Positions 9,037-19,855 of a stretch of 59,415 bases of DNA are shown one piece after another (the first letter of the stretch is position 1; the number at the start of each line of letters is the position of its first letter). The notes below the pieces were generated by a model that saw only the letters and a list, made by a program, of their open reading frames with translations, was not told the origin of the DNA and did no database searches. Origin of the DNA: Methylobacter sp. (lineage in GTDB: Bacteria; Pseudomonadota; Gammaproteobacteria; Methylococcales; Methylomonadaceae); the NCBI GenBank assembly GCA_028712225.1, contig JAQTQN010000003.1, positions 1 to 59,415 of the forward strand, written 5' to 3'. A program made the translations under genes and the position numbers.

Positions 9037-9945
9037 ATGTGGTTTAAAAACTTAAGTATTTTTCGTCTTACCGAAGAGTTCGCTCTAACTCCAGTCGAAT
9101 TGGAAGAAAAGCTCGGTCAAATCGCTTTCCGTCCTTGTGGTCAGCATGAAGAAGCCACTTTCGGCTGGACTGCGCCTTTAGGCAAAACATCACAACAGCT
9201 GGTACACGCGGCTAACGGTTTTATGATGATTTGCGTGAAAAAAGAGGAAAAAGTCCTGCCGGCAGCGGTAGTCAATGAAATGCTTCAGGAAAAAATTCTG
9301 GAAGCCGAAGATCAACAAGGCCGGAAATTAGCTAAAAAAGAACGTGCCGCAATTAAGGATGAATTGATCTTTGAGCTATTGCCCAGAGCTTTTACCTTTT
9401 CCAACAAAACCTATGCTTACATTGATCCTAAAGGCGGCTGGATAGTCGTTGATGCCGCATCAGCAAAAAAAGCTGAAGATTTACTCAGCCTGCTGCGTAA
9501 GTGCTTAGGCTCATTACCTGCCGTTCCGCTTAATACTGTCGATAAACCAGTAGCCATCATGACCGATTGGTTGATCAACAACCAACCGCCTTCAGACATC
9601 ACTATCGAAGATGAATGCGAACTGCGCTCGCCGGAAGAAGAGGGCGGTATTATTCGTTGCAAACGCCACGATCTGTCGTTGCCGGAAATCAAAAATCACC
9701 TGGATACCGGCAAGGAAGTGATTAAATTGGCGGTCAGCTGGGCAGATCGTTTAGCTTTTATCATTGATGAAAATCTGGCAGTAAAACGCCTGAAATTTCT
9801 GGATTTAATACAAGAACAAGTCACCGACACCGAAACTTCAAGTGAAGCCGAACAATTCGATGTGGATTTTTCCATCATGTCATTAGAATTGGCAAACTTT
9901 CTGCCACGGCTATTGGAATTGTTCGGTGGCGAAAATAAAGCCTAA
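9037..9945 (+). CDS. rdgC: Recombination-associated protein RdgC
   Basis: MWFKNLSIFRLTEEF...LEEKLGQIAFRPCGQHEEATFGWTAPLG is characteristic of RdgC. Confidence 0.95.
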   Translation: MWFKNLSIFRLTEEFALTPVELEEKLGQIAFRPCGQHEEATFGWTAPLGKTSQQLVHAANGFMMICVKKEEKVLPAAVVNEMLQEKILEAEDQQGRKLAKKERAAIKDELIFELLPRAFTFSNKTYAYIDPKGGWIVVDAASAKKAEDLLSLLRKCLGSLPAVPLNTVDKPVAIMTDWLINNQPPSDITIEDECELRSPEEEGGIIRCKRHDLSLPEIKNHLDTGKEVIKLAVSWADRLAFIIDENLAVKRLKFLDLIQEQVTDTETSSEAEQFDVDFSIMSLELANFLPRLLELFGGENKA

Positions 9946-10254
9946 TCAGCCATAAAACACTCGGCATGCCGGTCAGCACTGAGTCTACTCCGGCATGTCA
10001 ATTATCACTTCGGTAATGCTTCCTAGTCCCCTAGCATGTTGAGCACAGCCATACTGTCTTAACCAGGCCATTCTTATGCCTTGATTAACGGGTTGTTTAG
10101 ACGCTGGATGTTTTTTGCACCGTTGTTTTTTTGGAACTCATTTTGTGAGGTGGATCGTAAATCCAGTAACTTCTTCTAAACTATATCCCACTATCAGCCC
10201 GTAGCCCGATTTCATCTTAACCACCATGATTAATCAGCAACATCAATGTGAAAA

Positions 10255-12216
10255 ATGCGCCGTCTAATTACTACTTTGATTCTGCTGGCCCTAAGCAGAT
10301 CAGTCACGGCAAATGATTCCGACACTGAAGACTTAACCAATCTTTCCATCGAAGAATTACTCAACGTCGAAGTAATCAGCTCATCACGACTGGGTCAAAA
10401 AACTAACCAAGCCCCCACATCGGTATCAATACTGACCGCCAGTGACATTCGCACTTTTGGCTGGCGCACCTTGGCTGATGCGCTTAACGGAATGCGTGGG
10501 CTGTTTACTGCCAACGACCGTAACTACAGCTTTCTTGGGGTACGCGGCTTTGAAAAAAATGATTACAACTCGCGCGTGCTAATGATGATCGATGGCCTGC
10601 GTATGAATGAAAACATTTATGACACCGGCAATATCGCTCAGGAATTCATGCTGGACATCGATTTGGTCGAACGCATCGAATATATTCCAGGGTCTGGGTC
10701 GACGATTTATGGTGCAAATGCCTTTTTGGGCTTTATCAATGTCATCACCAAAAAAGGTAAAGCCATTAATGGTGCTCAACTGGCCGGAGAAGCTGGGAGT
10801 TTTGATACTTATAAAGGCCGGGTCAGTTATGGCAAGCAATTCGACAACGGCACAGATATTCTATTTTCAGCCTCACATTACGATAGCGGTGGCGTAGAAA
10901 ATCTCTATTTCCCCGCACACGACAATCCCGCCAGCAACAACGGCATTGCCCATAACATGGACACCGAACGCGCAGATCGCCTGTTCGGAAAAGTGCAATT
11001 TGAAGATTTTACCTTCAGCGGTGGCGTTGTCGACCGGTATAAACAAGTGCCAACAGCGTCATATGGGCAGGTTTTTAACGACCCGGATAATCACTCTGTC
11101 GATAGACAATATTTCGGCAATATTAACTATCAAAAAGCCCTAAACGATAAAAGCTCCTTGCTGCTAAAAGGTTTTTACCAAGGCTACGATTACCAGGCCA
11201 AAGATATTTATAATTTCAACGATACGCGAACTGTCTCTATTGATAAAACCGTCGGCCGCTGGTTTGGCGGCGAAGCGCAAATCACCACCAATGTGTTTGA
11301 CCGGCACAGACTGATATTTGGCTTGGAATATCAATACGATCTTCGTCAGTACCAAGTAAATTACGACGTTGATCCTTATTATCAGTATCTGAACACCAAC
11401 CGAAATGGTCATCGTGTTGAAGTGTTTGCCCAGGATGATATTCAAATACTGGATGATCTGGTCTTTAGTGCCGGACTCCGCTTTGATTATCATCACCAAA
11501 TTCAACATTTGCCGGTTAATCCACGCCTTGGGTTGATCTGGAATCCGTTATCCAGCACCACCTTTAAACTGCTTTACAGCTCGACATTTCGCGCACCCAA
11601 TGCCGCACAGATGGATGCCAACCTGTATTACTTCGGCGTTAATTCAAAACTTCAGGAAGAGAAAATAAAAAGTTATGAAAGCATTGTCGAATGGCATTCA
11701 TCAGATGGTTTAAAGCTTTTCGGCTCTTTGTTTTATAACCATATGGAAAAGCTTTTAGGCTACAACAGCGATGGCTATGTTGCCAATATCGATCACTACG
11801 ACGCCTATGGTGCAGAATCAGAGGCTGAAAAACGCTGGGATAATGGACGCTTGTTGAAAGCTTCGTATACCTTTAGCTTCCTGAGTGATCAACTGAAGGA
11901 TGGTGCCCGGACGACCGGATCACCGCAGAATGTGTTTAAACTGCATTATGCCGAACCGCTATTTAATAACTATGCAAAACTCGGGGTAGAAAATATTTAC
12001 ATCGGCAACCGCAAAACCGAGCAAGGTAATTTGGCGGATGCTTATGATCTGATTAACGTTAATCTGACTTCAGATCGACTAATGCAGGGCTTGGATGTAT
12101 CGCTGGGTGTTTATAACTTATTAGACAGCCATTACCAAATGCTGGGCGGGGGCGTGAACAACATCTTGTTGATGAATGGCCGCGAATTTCGTGTCAAATT
12201 GCAAGTCACGTTTTAA
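10255..12216 (+). CDS. TonB-dependent receptor
   Basis: Plug domain 'ELLNVEVISSSRLGQKTNQAPTSVSILTASDIRTFGWRTLADALNGMRGL', beta-barrel, C-terminal 'GREFRVKLQVTF'. Confidence 0.9.
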   Translation: MRRLITTLILLALSRSVTANDSDTEDLTNLSIEELLNVEVISSSRLGQKTNQAPTSVSILTASDIRTFGWRTLADALNGMRGLFTANDRNYSFLGVRGFEKNDYNSRVLMMIDGLRMNENIYDTGNIAQEFMLDIDLVERIEYIPGSGSTIYGANAFLGFINVITKKGKAINGAQLAGEAGSFDTYKGRVSYGKQFDNGTDILFSASHYDSGGVENLYFPAHDNPASNNGIAHNMDTERADRLFGKVQFEDFTFSGGVVDRYKQVPTASYGQVFNDPDNHSVDRQYFGNINYQKALNDKSSLLLKGFYQGYDYQAKDIYNFNDTRTVSIDKTVGRWFGGEAQITTNVFDRHRLIFGLEYQYDLRQYQVNYDVDPYYQYLNTNRNGHRVEVFAQDDIQILDDLVFSAGLRFDYHHQIQHLPVNPRLGLIWNPLSSTTFKLLYSSTFRAPNAAQMDANLYYFGVNSKLQEEKIKSYESIVEWHSSDGLKLFGSLFYNHMEKLLGYNSDGYVANIDHYDAYGAESEAEKRWDNGRLLKASYTFSFLSDQLKDGARTTGSPQNVFKLHYAEPLFNNYAKLGVENIYIGNRKTEQGNLADAYDLINVNLTSDRLMQGLDVSLGVYNLLDSHYQMLGGGVNNILLMNGREFRVKLQVTF

Positions 12217-12231
12217 GTCGAGCTATTTATT

Positions 12232-12762
12232 ATGACTTTAAAACGCTGCTATCTAATCCTTTTTTTGCTACTCGCAACGGCTATTGCCGATCAAGCATTC
12301 GCCGAGTCCGGTAACGAAGAAGCGGTAAAAACAGCTTTTCTATATAACTTTTTTAAGTTTATTGACTGGCCGAAAGCCGCTTCTACAGAAAAGGTTTTAA
12401 ACTTGTGTACAACTAATGACGACCATTTAGGTGACAGCCTATGGGTGCTTAAAAATAAAACCATTGGTAACACCCCTATATTTATACGTCGTGGCATCAA
12501 TGATGACACCCTAAAAACCTGCCATATGGTATTTATCAGCGGCTCTAACAATGACGAAGTCATCATTAAAAATTTAAAAGGCCTGCCGATAGTAACGGTT
12601 AGCGACATGCCAGGATTCATCGATCACGGCGGTATGATAGGCTTGGTGCGAGCCGATAATCGTCTCAGTTTTGAGATTAATATTGATACTGTAAACGCCA
12701 GTAGTGTGCATATCGGCACCCAAATGCTTAAATTGGCGAAAAGAATCAATACTGAAAAATAG
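12232..12762 (+). CDS. YfiR family protein (DUF4154)
   Basis: Signal peptide; 'EEAVKTAFLYNFFKFIDWP', 'CHMVFIS', 'LPIVTVSDMPGFIDHGGMIGLV', 'FEINIDTVNASSVHIGTQMLKLA'. Confidence 0.88.
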   Translation: MTLKRCYLILFLLLATAIADQAFAESGNEEAVKTAFLYNFFKFIDWPKAASTEKVLNLCTTNDDHLGDSLWVLKNKTIGNTPIFIRRGINDDTLKTCHMVFISGSNNDEVIIKNLKGLPIVTVSDMPGFIDHGGMIGLVRADNRLSFEINIDTVNASSVHIGTQMLKLAKRINTEK

Positions 12763-12786
12763 TCTGTTAATGGTTACCAACGTCTT

Positions 12787-15700
12787 ATGAAACCACATAA
12801 ATTTTCCGACCTGCCCATAACGAACAAACTGCGTCGTTTGCAGGCAATGACATTGGGTCTGGCACTAATACTTACTTTGTTGATTAGCAGCATCACCCAT
12901 CTCTGGCATCAGCACCGAGACATGTTGGTTGATGTTAATTCCACAGGGAATATGATCGGCTTTAATGCCTCAGCGGCCCTGCTGTTTGACGACAAACAAT
13001 CTGCAACCGATATTCTGTCGGCGTTGCGTAGTAAACCCAACATCATTGGCGCCCAGTTATATACCATTGAAGGGGCTCCATTTGCCCACTACAGCGCAAA
13101 CGGTTATTTTATCGGTTTCCCAAATCTATTATCAGACGCGGAAAACCAGTTACAGCAACAAAGCATTATGTTGCTTACTCATATTGTGATCCAACCGATT
13201 TACCATAAAGACGATACCGTCGGCTATCTATACCTGCTGATCGATTTACAACCAATGTGGTTAGGGCTGTTGAACGAACTAGGCCAAATATTGCTGGCAA
13301 TGCTGGCGGCTTTTGTCGTTAGCGGATGGTACGGACAACGCTTGGCGGCATTAGTTTCAGCCCCATTGATTAGCTTATCGCTAATCGCACAGCAAGTATC
13401 GCGGGATAAAAATTACACCGTCAGGGCGCTAGGTGAAAGCGAAGATGAAATAGGCCAACTGGTAAAAAGCTTTAATCAAATGATAGAGCAAGTTCAGGAA
13501 CGCGATAACGCACTGGGAAACCAGCGCGATCAACTTGAAACCGAAGTTGCAGCCAGGACGATAGATTTACGACAGGCTGTCATCGAAGCACAAGCTTCAA
13601 ACATTGCTAAATCCCAGTTTCTTGCCAACATGAGCCATGAAATACGCACGCCGATGAATGGCGTGCTGGGTATGACCGAGTTGTTAATTAATACTGACTT
13701 GACGAGTCGCCAAAAACGGCTGGCTGAAACAGCTTATCGATCCGCAGAGTCATTACTGGGGGTTATCAACAACATTCTGGATTTTTCTAAAATCGAGGCC
13801 AGCAAGTTTCAATTACACATCAGCGACTTTGATTTACGTGCCCTGCTGGAAGAAACCACAGAAACACTGGTCAGTCAGGCTCATCATAAAAATCTTGAAT
13901 TAATATTAAATTTGCCGGTTGAATTAAACGATATTGTGAGCGGCGACATCGATAGGCTGCGCCAGGTATTAATTAATTTACTGGGTAACGCCATTAAATT
14001 CACCCATACCGGCGAGGTGCAGTTAAAAGTAAGCTATTTACCAGCCAACCAAGAACAATGCATACATTTATTATTTGAAGTAACCGATACCGGTATCGGT
14101 ATCCCACTTGAACGACAAAACACTATTTTTGAAAGTTTTACGCAAGTTGATGGCTCCATTACGCGTCGGTATGGAGGCACAGGCTTAGGATTGACAATCT
14201 CTAAACAACTGGTTGCCCTGATGGGCGGTAATCTGGAAGTCAGTAGTAACGATGGGCAAGGTTCTAAATTCTACTTCAGCTTACAGCTGGAACGCAGTGC
14301 TCAGCAGTCCTTGGCAAAAGCGGATATAAGTGCGTTGCAAGGCATGAATATTTTAGTGGTGGACGATAGCGCCACCAACCGGGAAATTTTGTACGAACAA
14401 TTAAGCCACTGGGGGTGTTTGTGTGATTGCGTAGCCAGCGGCGCCGGAGCCCTGGCGCATTTACAGGCAGCGGTACAGCAAAATAAACACTATCACGTGA
14501 TTTTATTAGATTGGCACATGCCGGAAATGGATGGTCTGACTCTGGCAAAAAATATCAAACATGACTCGCGTTTTCCATCCGTGCCAATGGTCATGTTGAG
14601 TTCTGACAACATAGCTATTGATGCCGAAAAGGTAAGTGATTACGGGATTAACTTGTTTTTAACAAAACCGGTCATTCAACAAAAGCTATTGAAATGTTTA
14701 TTGGAACTTTTCGGAAGCGCCGGTACCCAAGAGAAAATCGCTCAGGCTATGCTCGTTGATCAGAGCCCAAAAACGATCGTTACTATTTTGATTGCTGAAG
14801 ATCAGCCCATTAACCAAGAAGTCGGCGCATGTATGCTGGCCGCTATGGGCTATAACGCAGAAATTGCCAATAACGGACAGGAAGCCGTTAACGCCAGCGC
14901 GGAAAAACACTATGACTTGATTTTAATGGATTGCCACATGCCGGAACTGGACGGCTTTGACGCAACTAAAGCCATACGTAAACGTGAGTTGGCAACGCCT
15001 GAACAATACCATGTGCCAATTATTGCGCTAACGGCGGACGTACAAAAAGGGATTGTTGAACAGTGTCTGGATGCCGGGATGGATGGCTATTTAAGTAAGC
15101 CTTTCAGTCGGAGCCAATTGCAGGACGCATTAACCAAATGGTTGGTGACCAAGCAAAGCGAGACGGTACCGTTAGCATCAACTATTGCCTTGGACACAGA
15201 TCAAAAAACCATTGTTCCTTACATTACCGAGCGTCGCGGCATAGTTTTAAACCAAGAGGCACTAGAAAATCTCCGACAAATTACCACCACTACCGGCGAA
15301 ACCCTGCTAAACAATGCCATCAGGATGTTTTTACATTCTGCTCCCGAAGCTGTTCTGGCATTACGTAACGCCTTCAACATTCAAGACAGCGCTGCATTAA
15401 GAAAAACCGCGCATAGTTTTAAATCAGTGTGCGCCAATTTGGGGGCTCAAGCTTTAGCCGATGCTTGTGCGACCGTTGAAAGCATAGCCAAGCAAGGTAA
15501 ATTTACTGGCGTAGCAGAGTTACTGTCGGCTATGGAAATTAATCTACCCAAAGTCATTAATGCCCTAACTAAAGAATTTGATAGTGCAGCGCTTACGAAT
15601 TCGGCTAACGTGAATCAGCAAGCTCAACCTGAATTAACCAGCAAACGTATTTTGCTGGTTGATGATGACAGTAATTTTCGTTTAATCACTAGCGCCGCAT

Positions 15701-17712
15701 TGAATGCATCGGGTTTTTTAGTTGATCAGGCTGTCAGCGGCAACGAGGCGCTTGAAAAAATCACCAAGCAGGAGCCGCCGGATTTAATATTACTGGACGC
15801 GGTAATGGACGGAATCGATGGTTTTGAAACCTGCCGATTATTACGTAGCGCAGATAATATGGCTGATGTGCCCATCATCATGTCAACAGGCTTAGGTGAT
15901 ATCGATTCTATCAATCGCGCTTTTGAGGCAGGTGCCAATGATTTCGTTATAAAACCTTTAAACTATCCGATCTTAATGCATCGACTAGGATTTATTTTAA
16001 GAGCCAGCGCGAACACTGCTGAGCTTAAATGTAGTAAATTTCAGTTGAGTGCCGCCCAACGTATTGCTCGCCTGGGTTACTGGACGTGGGATTCAAGGCT
16101 TAACCAATTTCAAATTTCCGAGCATTTGGCAGAATTATGCGGCATAGATTTAGCGTCTTTTAACAAAACCTTAGAAGGCTTTATTGCACTAATTCATCCG
16201 GATGATCAAGAGTTTGTTAAAAACATTATTACAGCGGCACGTAATAAGGCAACAACTCAACATGCTGAATACCGCTTACAAGTAAGCCATTCCGATCCTA
16301 TTATTGTCCACCAGGAAATTGAAGCCATCACCGAAAACGCTCATTCCATTATTACCGGTACGGTTCAGGACATTACCCATAAAAAACAAACGGAATTGCA
16401 GATACACCGCTTAGCCTATTTTGATAATCTGACCGGCTTGGCGAGTAGAGCGTATTACTATGAACGCATTGAAGATTTCATTAATGCGGCCAATCGTCGT
16501 AGCGAGCAGTTTGCATTTTTGTTTCTTGATCTGGATGGCTTTAAAGATATTAACGATAGCTTTGGTCATGATGTCGGCGATCACTTTCTTAAAGCCATTG
16601 CCGAACGTCTAAAACATGTCGTTAGAGACATTGATTTTGCAGCTAGGTTAGGCGGCGATGAATTTTGTATTATTCTGAATAATATCGCTGATGATGAAGG
16701 TATTGCTGAGGTTGCAGACCGTTGTTTGCGACAGATTAATCAACCCTTACAGCTGGATCAGCATCAGATAAAACCTCGTGTAAGTATTGGTATTGCCCTC
16801 TATCCCAGAGACGGAACAAATGAAGTGAAGCTAATGAAAGCAGCAGACGCCGCTATGTATGCCGCTAAACAAGCCGGTAAACAGCGCTATATGTTTTATT
16901 CAGAGGATATGGCCAGCCAGGCGATCAGCCGTTTGGAAAAAGAACAATCCTTAAGAGAGGCGTTTGATCAGGATCAGTTTGTGCTGCATTATCAACCGCA
17001 AATATCCATGCAGACGGGCAAAATGGTTGGTATGGAAGCTTTGATCCGCTGGCAACATCCTGAAAAAGGCCTGGTTCCACCGATTGAATTTATTTCGTTA
17101 GCCGATCAACTAGGCTTAATTACGGAGTTGGGTAATTGGGTATTGCGCGCTGTCTGTCGACAAATTGTGCAATGGCATCAAGCCGGATTACCGTATTTAC
17201 GAGTCGCGGTGAATATTGCCCCGGCGCATTTTCAAAATCCCGAGTTATTCAATACTGTTAACGAATTACTGCAACAGACCGGGATACCGCCGGAATATCT
17301 CGAGCTGGAAGTTACCGAAAGTACAATACAAGCAGCGAGCTCACTTAATGTCTTTCAACAATTAAGGGCGTTAGGCGTAAAAATTGCCATTGATGATTTT
17401 GGTACCGGCTATTCTTGTCTCGCTTCGTTAAAACAATTACCTTTGGATTGTTTAAAAGTAGACAAGGTTTTTATTGATGACGTCTTAACCAATCCGCATA
17501 CTGCATTACTTTTGGGCACTATTATTGGTTTAGCGAATGCCCTGGATTATGCATTGGTGGCCGAGGGCGTTGAAACCAAAGAGCAAGCGTTGATTATGCA
17601 TGGCTTAGGCTGTCACATCATCCAAGGCTATTTGTTTAGTCGTCCGGTAGCCAGCGACCAAATCCCCGCTCTGTACAATGTGGATTTCACACTACCTAAA
17701 AATATTGGATAA
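12787..17712 (+). CDS. Hybrid sensor histidine kinase (sensor-HAMP-HisKA-HATPase-REC-REC-HPt-REC-PAS) fused to GGDEF and EAL domains
   Basis: FLANMSHEIRTPMNGVLGM (H box); GGTGLGLTISKQLV; three receivers (ILVVDDSATNREIL, ILIAEDQPINQEV, ILLVDDDSNFRLI); HPt RKTAHSFKSVCANLGA; RLGGDEFCIIL; EALIRWQHPEKG; IDDFGTGYSCLASLKQLP. Confidence 0.93.
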   Translation: MKPHKFSDLPITNKLRRLQAMTLGLALILTLLISSITHLWHQHRDMLVDVNSTGNMIGFNASAALLFDDKQSATDILSALRSKPNIIGAQLYTIEGAPFAHYSANGYFIGFPNLLSDAENQLQQQSIMLLTHIVIQPIYHKDDTVGYLYLLIDLQPMWLGLLNELGQILLAMLAAFVVSGWYGQRLAALVSAPLISLSLIAQQVSRDKNYTVRALGESEDEIGQLVKSFNQMIEQVQERDNALGNQRDQLETEVAARTIDLRQAVIEAQASNIAKSQFLANMSHEIRTPMNGVLGMTELLINTDLTSRQKRLAETAYRSAESLLGVINNILDFSKIEASKFQLHISDFDLRALLEETTETLVSQAHHKNLELILNLPVELNDIVSGDIDRLRQVLINLLGNAIKFTHTGEVQLKVSYLPANQEQCIHLLFEVTDTGIGIPLERQNTIFESFTQVDGSITRRYGGTGLGLTISKQLVALMGGNLEVSSNDGQGSKFYFSLQLERSAQQSLAKADISALQGMNILVVDDSATNREILYEQLSHWGCLCDCVASGAGALAHLQAAVQQNKHYHVILLDWHMPEMDGLTLAKNIKHDSRFPSVPMVMLSSDNIAIDAEKVSDYGINLFLTKPVIQQKLLKCLLELFGSAGTQEKIAQAMLVDQSPKTIVTILIAEDQPINQEVGACMLAAMGYNAEIANNGQEAVNASAEKHYDLILMDCHMPELDGFDATKAIRKRELATPEQYHVPIIALTADVQKGIVEQCLDAGMDGYLSKPFSRSQLQDALTKWLVTKQSETVPLASTIALDTDQKTIVPYITERRGIVLNQEALENLRQITTTTGETLLNNAIRMFLHSAPEAVLALRNAFNIQDSAALRKTAHSFKSVCANLGAQALADACATVESIAKQGKFTGVAELLSAMEINLPKVINALTKEFDSAALTNSANVNQQAQPELTSKRILLVDDDSNFRLITSAALNASGFLVDQAVSGNEALEKITKQEPPDLILLDAVMDGIDGFETCRLLRSADNMADVPIIMSTGLGDIDSINRAFEAGANDFVIKPLNYPILMHRLGFILRASANTAELKCSKFQLSAAQRIARLGYWTWDSRLNQFQISEHLAELCGIDLASFNKTLEGFIALIHPDDQEFVKNIITAARNKATTQHAEYRLQVSHSDPIIVHQEIEAITENAHSIITGTVQDITHKKQTELQIHRLAYFDNLTGLASRAYYYERIEDFINAANRRSEQFAFLFLDLDGFKDINDSFGHDVGDHFLKAIAERLKHVVRDIDFAARLGGDEFCIILNNIADDEGIAEVADRCLRQINQPLQLDQHQIKPRVSIGIALYPRDGTNEVKLMKAADAAMYAAKQAGKQRYMFYSEDMASQAISRLEKEQSLREAFDQDQFVLHYQPQISMQTGKMVGMEALIRWQHPEKGLVPPIEFISLADQLGLITELGNWVLRAVCRQIVQWHQAGLPYLRVAVNIAPAHFQNPELFNTVNELLQQTGIPPEYLELEVTESTIQAASSLNVFQQLRALGVKIAIDDFGTGYSCLASLKQLPLDCLKVDKVFIDDVLTNPHTALLLGTIIGLANALDYALVAEGVETKEQALIMHGLGCHIIQGYLFSRPVASDQIPALYNVDFTLPKNIG

Positions 17713-17728
17713 CCAGCCAAAATAACCC

Positions 17729-18613
17729 ATGCAAGAAATTAATACTGAAGATGTGCTGGCACAGTTTCTGAAAAAATTTAATGGGCCAATACGCATAGCG
17801 CCATTAGCGATAAATATTCATATCTTGATGCAAGCGCTAGCCGACGACGACATAGATCAGCGGCAATTAGCGGCAGTGCTGCATCATTATCCTGTGATTA
17901 CTGCCCGTTTGATCGCATTAGCCAACTCTGCATGGGCCTGTCCCGCGACTCCGATTACAAATATCGAAACGGCTTGTATTAGACTGGGAACCTCGGTTGT
18001 TAAGGGTATCAGCATTGCGATAGCCGTTGCCTCTTCTTTCAATGCCGCACGCTGTCCAGTGTTTGATTCAGTCCGTTTCTGGACGACCAGCATGCTGGTC
18101 GCTGAAGGAGCCAGATTGCTGGCAACAAAACTATCCGGCAAAGAAAAGTACTCCCTGGATTTCGAATACACTGCGCAAACCGCAGGTATTCTTCATAATC
18201 TGGGCTTGTTGTGGTTGGCTGACAATTTGGCAACAGAAACGGCAGAAGCCCTACAGTTAACCGCCGCAGACCCGTTATTAACCGTCAAGCAAGCATTAGT
18301 GCAGCGTACTGGTATTGATTATTGCTTGGTCGGCACGTGGATAGCTACGCAATGGCAAATTCCCGATGAGTTAATTGCCGTAATACAACATCATCGCGAC
18401 AATCAATATCAAGAACATACACCTGCACTGGTCGTACTGGTCGGTGCTGCCGCTAGAATGATGTCTTTAATATTTCAGGAAGCTGGGGAAATGGGGCATA
18501 ATCAAGATCTGCACAATTTAGGCATAGATGTTGATTGGCAACGCCACGTTTTTAAGCAACTCATTAATAAATTTGATTCAACTCGAGAGCTGTCTAAGAC
18601 GTTGTTTTTATAA
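17729..18613 (+). CDS. HDOD domain protein
   Basis: 'ALANSAWACPATPITNIETACIRLGTSVVKGISIAIAVASSF', 'TAGILHNLGLLWLAD', 'LIAVIQHHRD'. Confidence 0.85.
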   Translation: MQEINTEDVLAQFLKKFNGPIRIAPLAINIHILMQALADDDIDQRQLAAVLHHYPVITARLIALANSAWACPATPITNIETACIRLGTSVVKGISIAIAVASSFNAARCPVFDSVRFWTTSMLVAEGARLLATKLSGKEKYSLDFEYTAQTAGILHNLGLLWLADNLATETAEALQLTAADPLLTVKQALVQRTGIDYCLVGTWIATQWQIPDELIAVIQHHRDNQYQEHTPALVVLVGAAARMMSLIFQEAGEMGHNQDLHNLGIDVDWQRHVFKQLINKFDSTRELSKTLFL

Positions 18614-18669
18614 GGCTTATGTGTTTTAAATTATGCAGTATTTCTAATAAAAAACGAGCGAGGTGAGTT

Positions 18670-19368
18670 ATGTCATTATCAAAAAAATTAGCGGCAGAGT
18701 TTATTGGAACTTCTTGGCTGGTGTTAGGTGGGTGCGGAAGTGCCGTACTTGCTGCAGCTTTTCCTGACGTCGGAATCGGTTTTTTGGGCGTTTCGTTAGC
18801 TTTCGGGCTAACGGTATTAACTATGGCATTTGCTATTGGTCATATATCAGGTTGCCATTTAAACCCGGCGGTATCTTTGGGACTTTGGGCGGGTGGCAGA
18901 TTTTCAGCGACAGAACTTGGCTACTACATCTTGGCGCAAGTTGCGGGCGGGATTCTTGGTGCCGGCGTTTTATATCTAATTGCAACCGGCAAGGCTGGCT
19001 TTGAAATTGGAGGGTTTGCATCCAATGGCTATGGTGAACACTCACCTGGTGGTTACAGCTTGGCGGCAGCATTAACGACAGAAGTGGTTTTGACGTTTAT
19101 GTTTCTGATCATCATTTTGGGGGCAACCGATAAGCGCGCACCGCAAGGTTTTGCACCTATTGCGATTGGCTTAGGACTTACGCTGATCCATTTGATTAGC
19201 ATCCCTGTTACCAATACGTCTGTTAACCCCGCAAGAAGTACCGCCGTTGCTATATTTGCCGGCGATTGGGCAATATCGCAACTGTGGTTATTTTGGGTTG
19301 CGCCGATCGCCGGAGCCATTATTGCCGGATTTGTGTATCGTTGGCTTGAAGCTGAGGATGCTGCTTAA
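18670..19368 (+). CDS. aqpZ: Aquaporin Z
   Basis: Two NPA boxes ([32 protein letters not shown]) and MIP-family topology. Confidence 0.93.
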   Translation: MSLSKKLAAEFIGTSWLVLGGCGSAVLAAAFPDVGIGFLGVSLAFGLTVLTMAFAIGHISGCHLNPAVSLGLWAGGRFSATELGYYILAQVAGGILGAGVLYLIATGKAGFEIGGFASNGYGEHSPGGYSLAAALTTEVVLTFMFLIIILGATDKRAPQGFAPIAIGLGLTLIHLISIPVTNTSVNPARSTAVAIFAGDWAISQLWLFWVAPIAGAIIAGFVYRWLEAEDAA

Positions 19369-19444
19369 ATCAGTCAATATAGAAACTGTAAAGCGGGGGG
19401 CATACGCATTTCCGCTTTACCGTCTTAATGATTTAACTGCCGTA

Positions 19445-19840
19445 TTAATAGAAGCCTTTTTGACGCATTTCGGCCTCAAAAAGCTGTAGGTATTTTGTTT
19501 CCGGGTGCCGCCGAATGGCCTCTTCCAGTAGCTCTAAATCGGCACCATCAACATCAGCGGCAAATAAAATCATTAAGCCGCCATCATTAGAATCAATAAC
19601 CGTTTCCTGCAGTTGTGCGATTACTCCACCGCGTTCAGCTTTAATCAACGCAAACTCATAAGCGATACGTGGCTGATTGGCGTTGATAACAATCGATTCA
19701 AGCAACTCCAAATCTGCTTCCGGCAGATCATGGGCAAACCGATAAGCCAATTCGGCATCGTCTAACGCAACCACTTGTTGTTGCAGTTGTTCGTTAAAGC
19801 CCTGTTCGCTGATTCTTTTTAATAATTCAACAGCTGTCAT
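19445..19840 (-). CDS. Hypothetical protein with internal HEAT/ARM-like repeats
   Basis: Repeat units 'AYRFAHDLPEADLELLESIVI' and 'MILFAADVDGADLELLEEAIR'. Confidence 0.65.
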   Translation of the reverse strand: MTAVELLKRISEQGFNEQLQQQVVALDDAELAYRFAHDLPEADLELLESIVINANQPRIAYEFALIKAERGGVIAQLQETVIDSNDGGLMILFAADVDGADLELLEEAIRRHPETKYLQLFEAEMRQKGFY

Positions 19841-19855
19841 GGCTTGACCTCCCGT

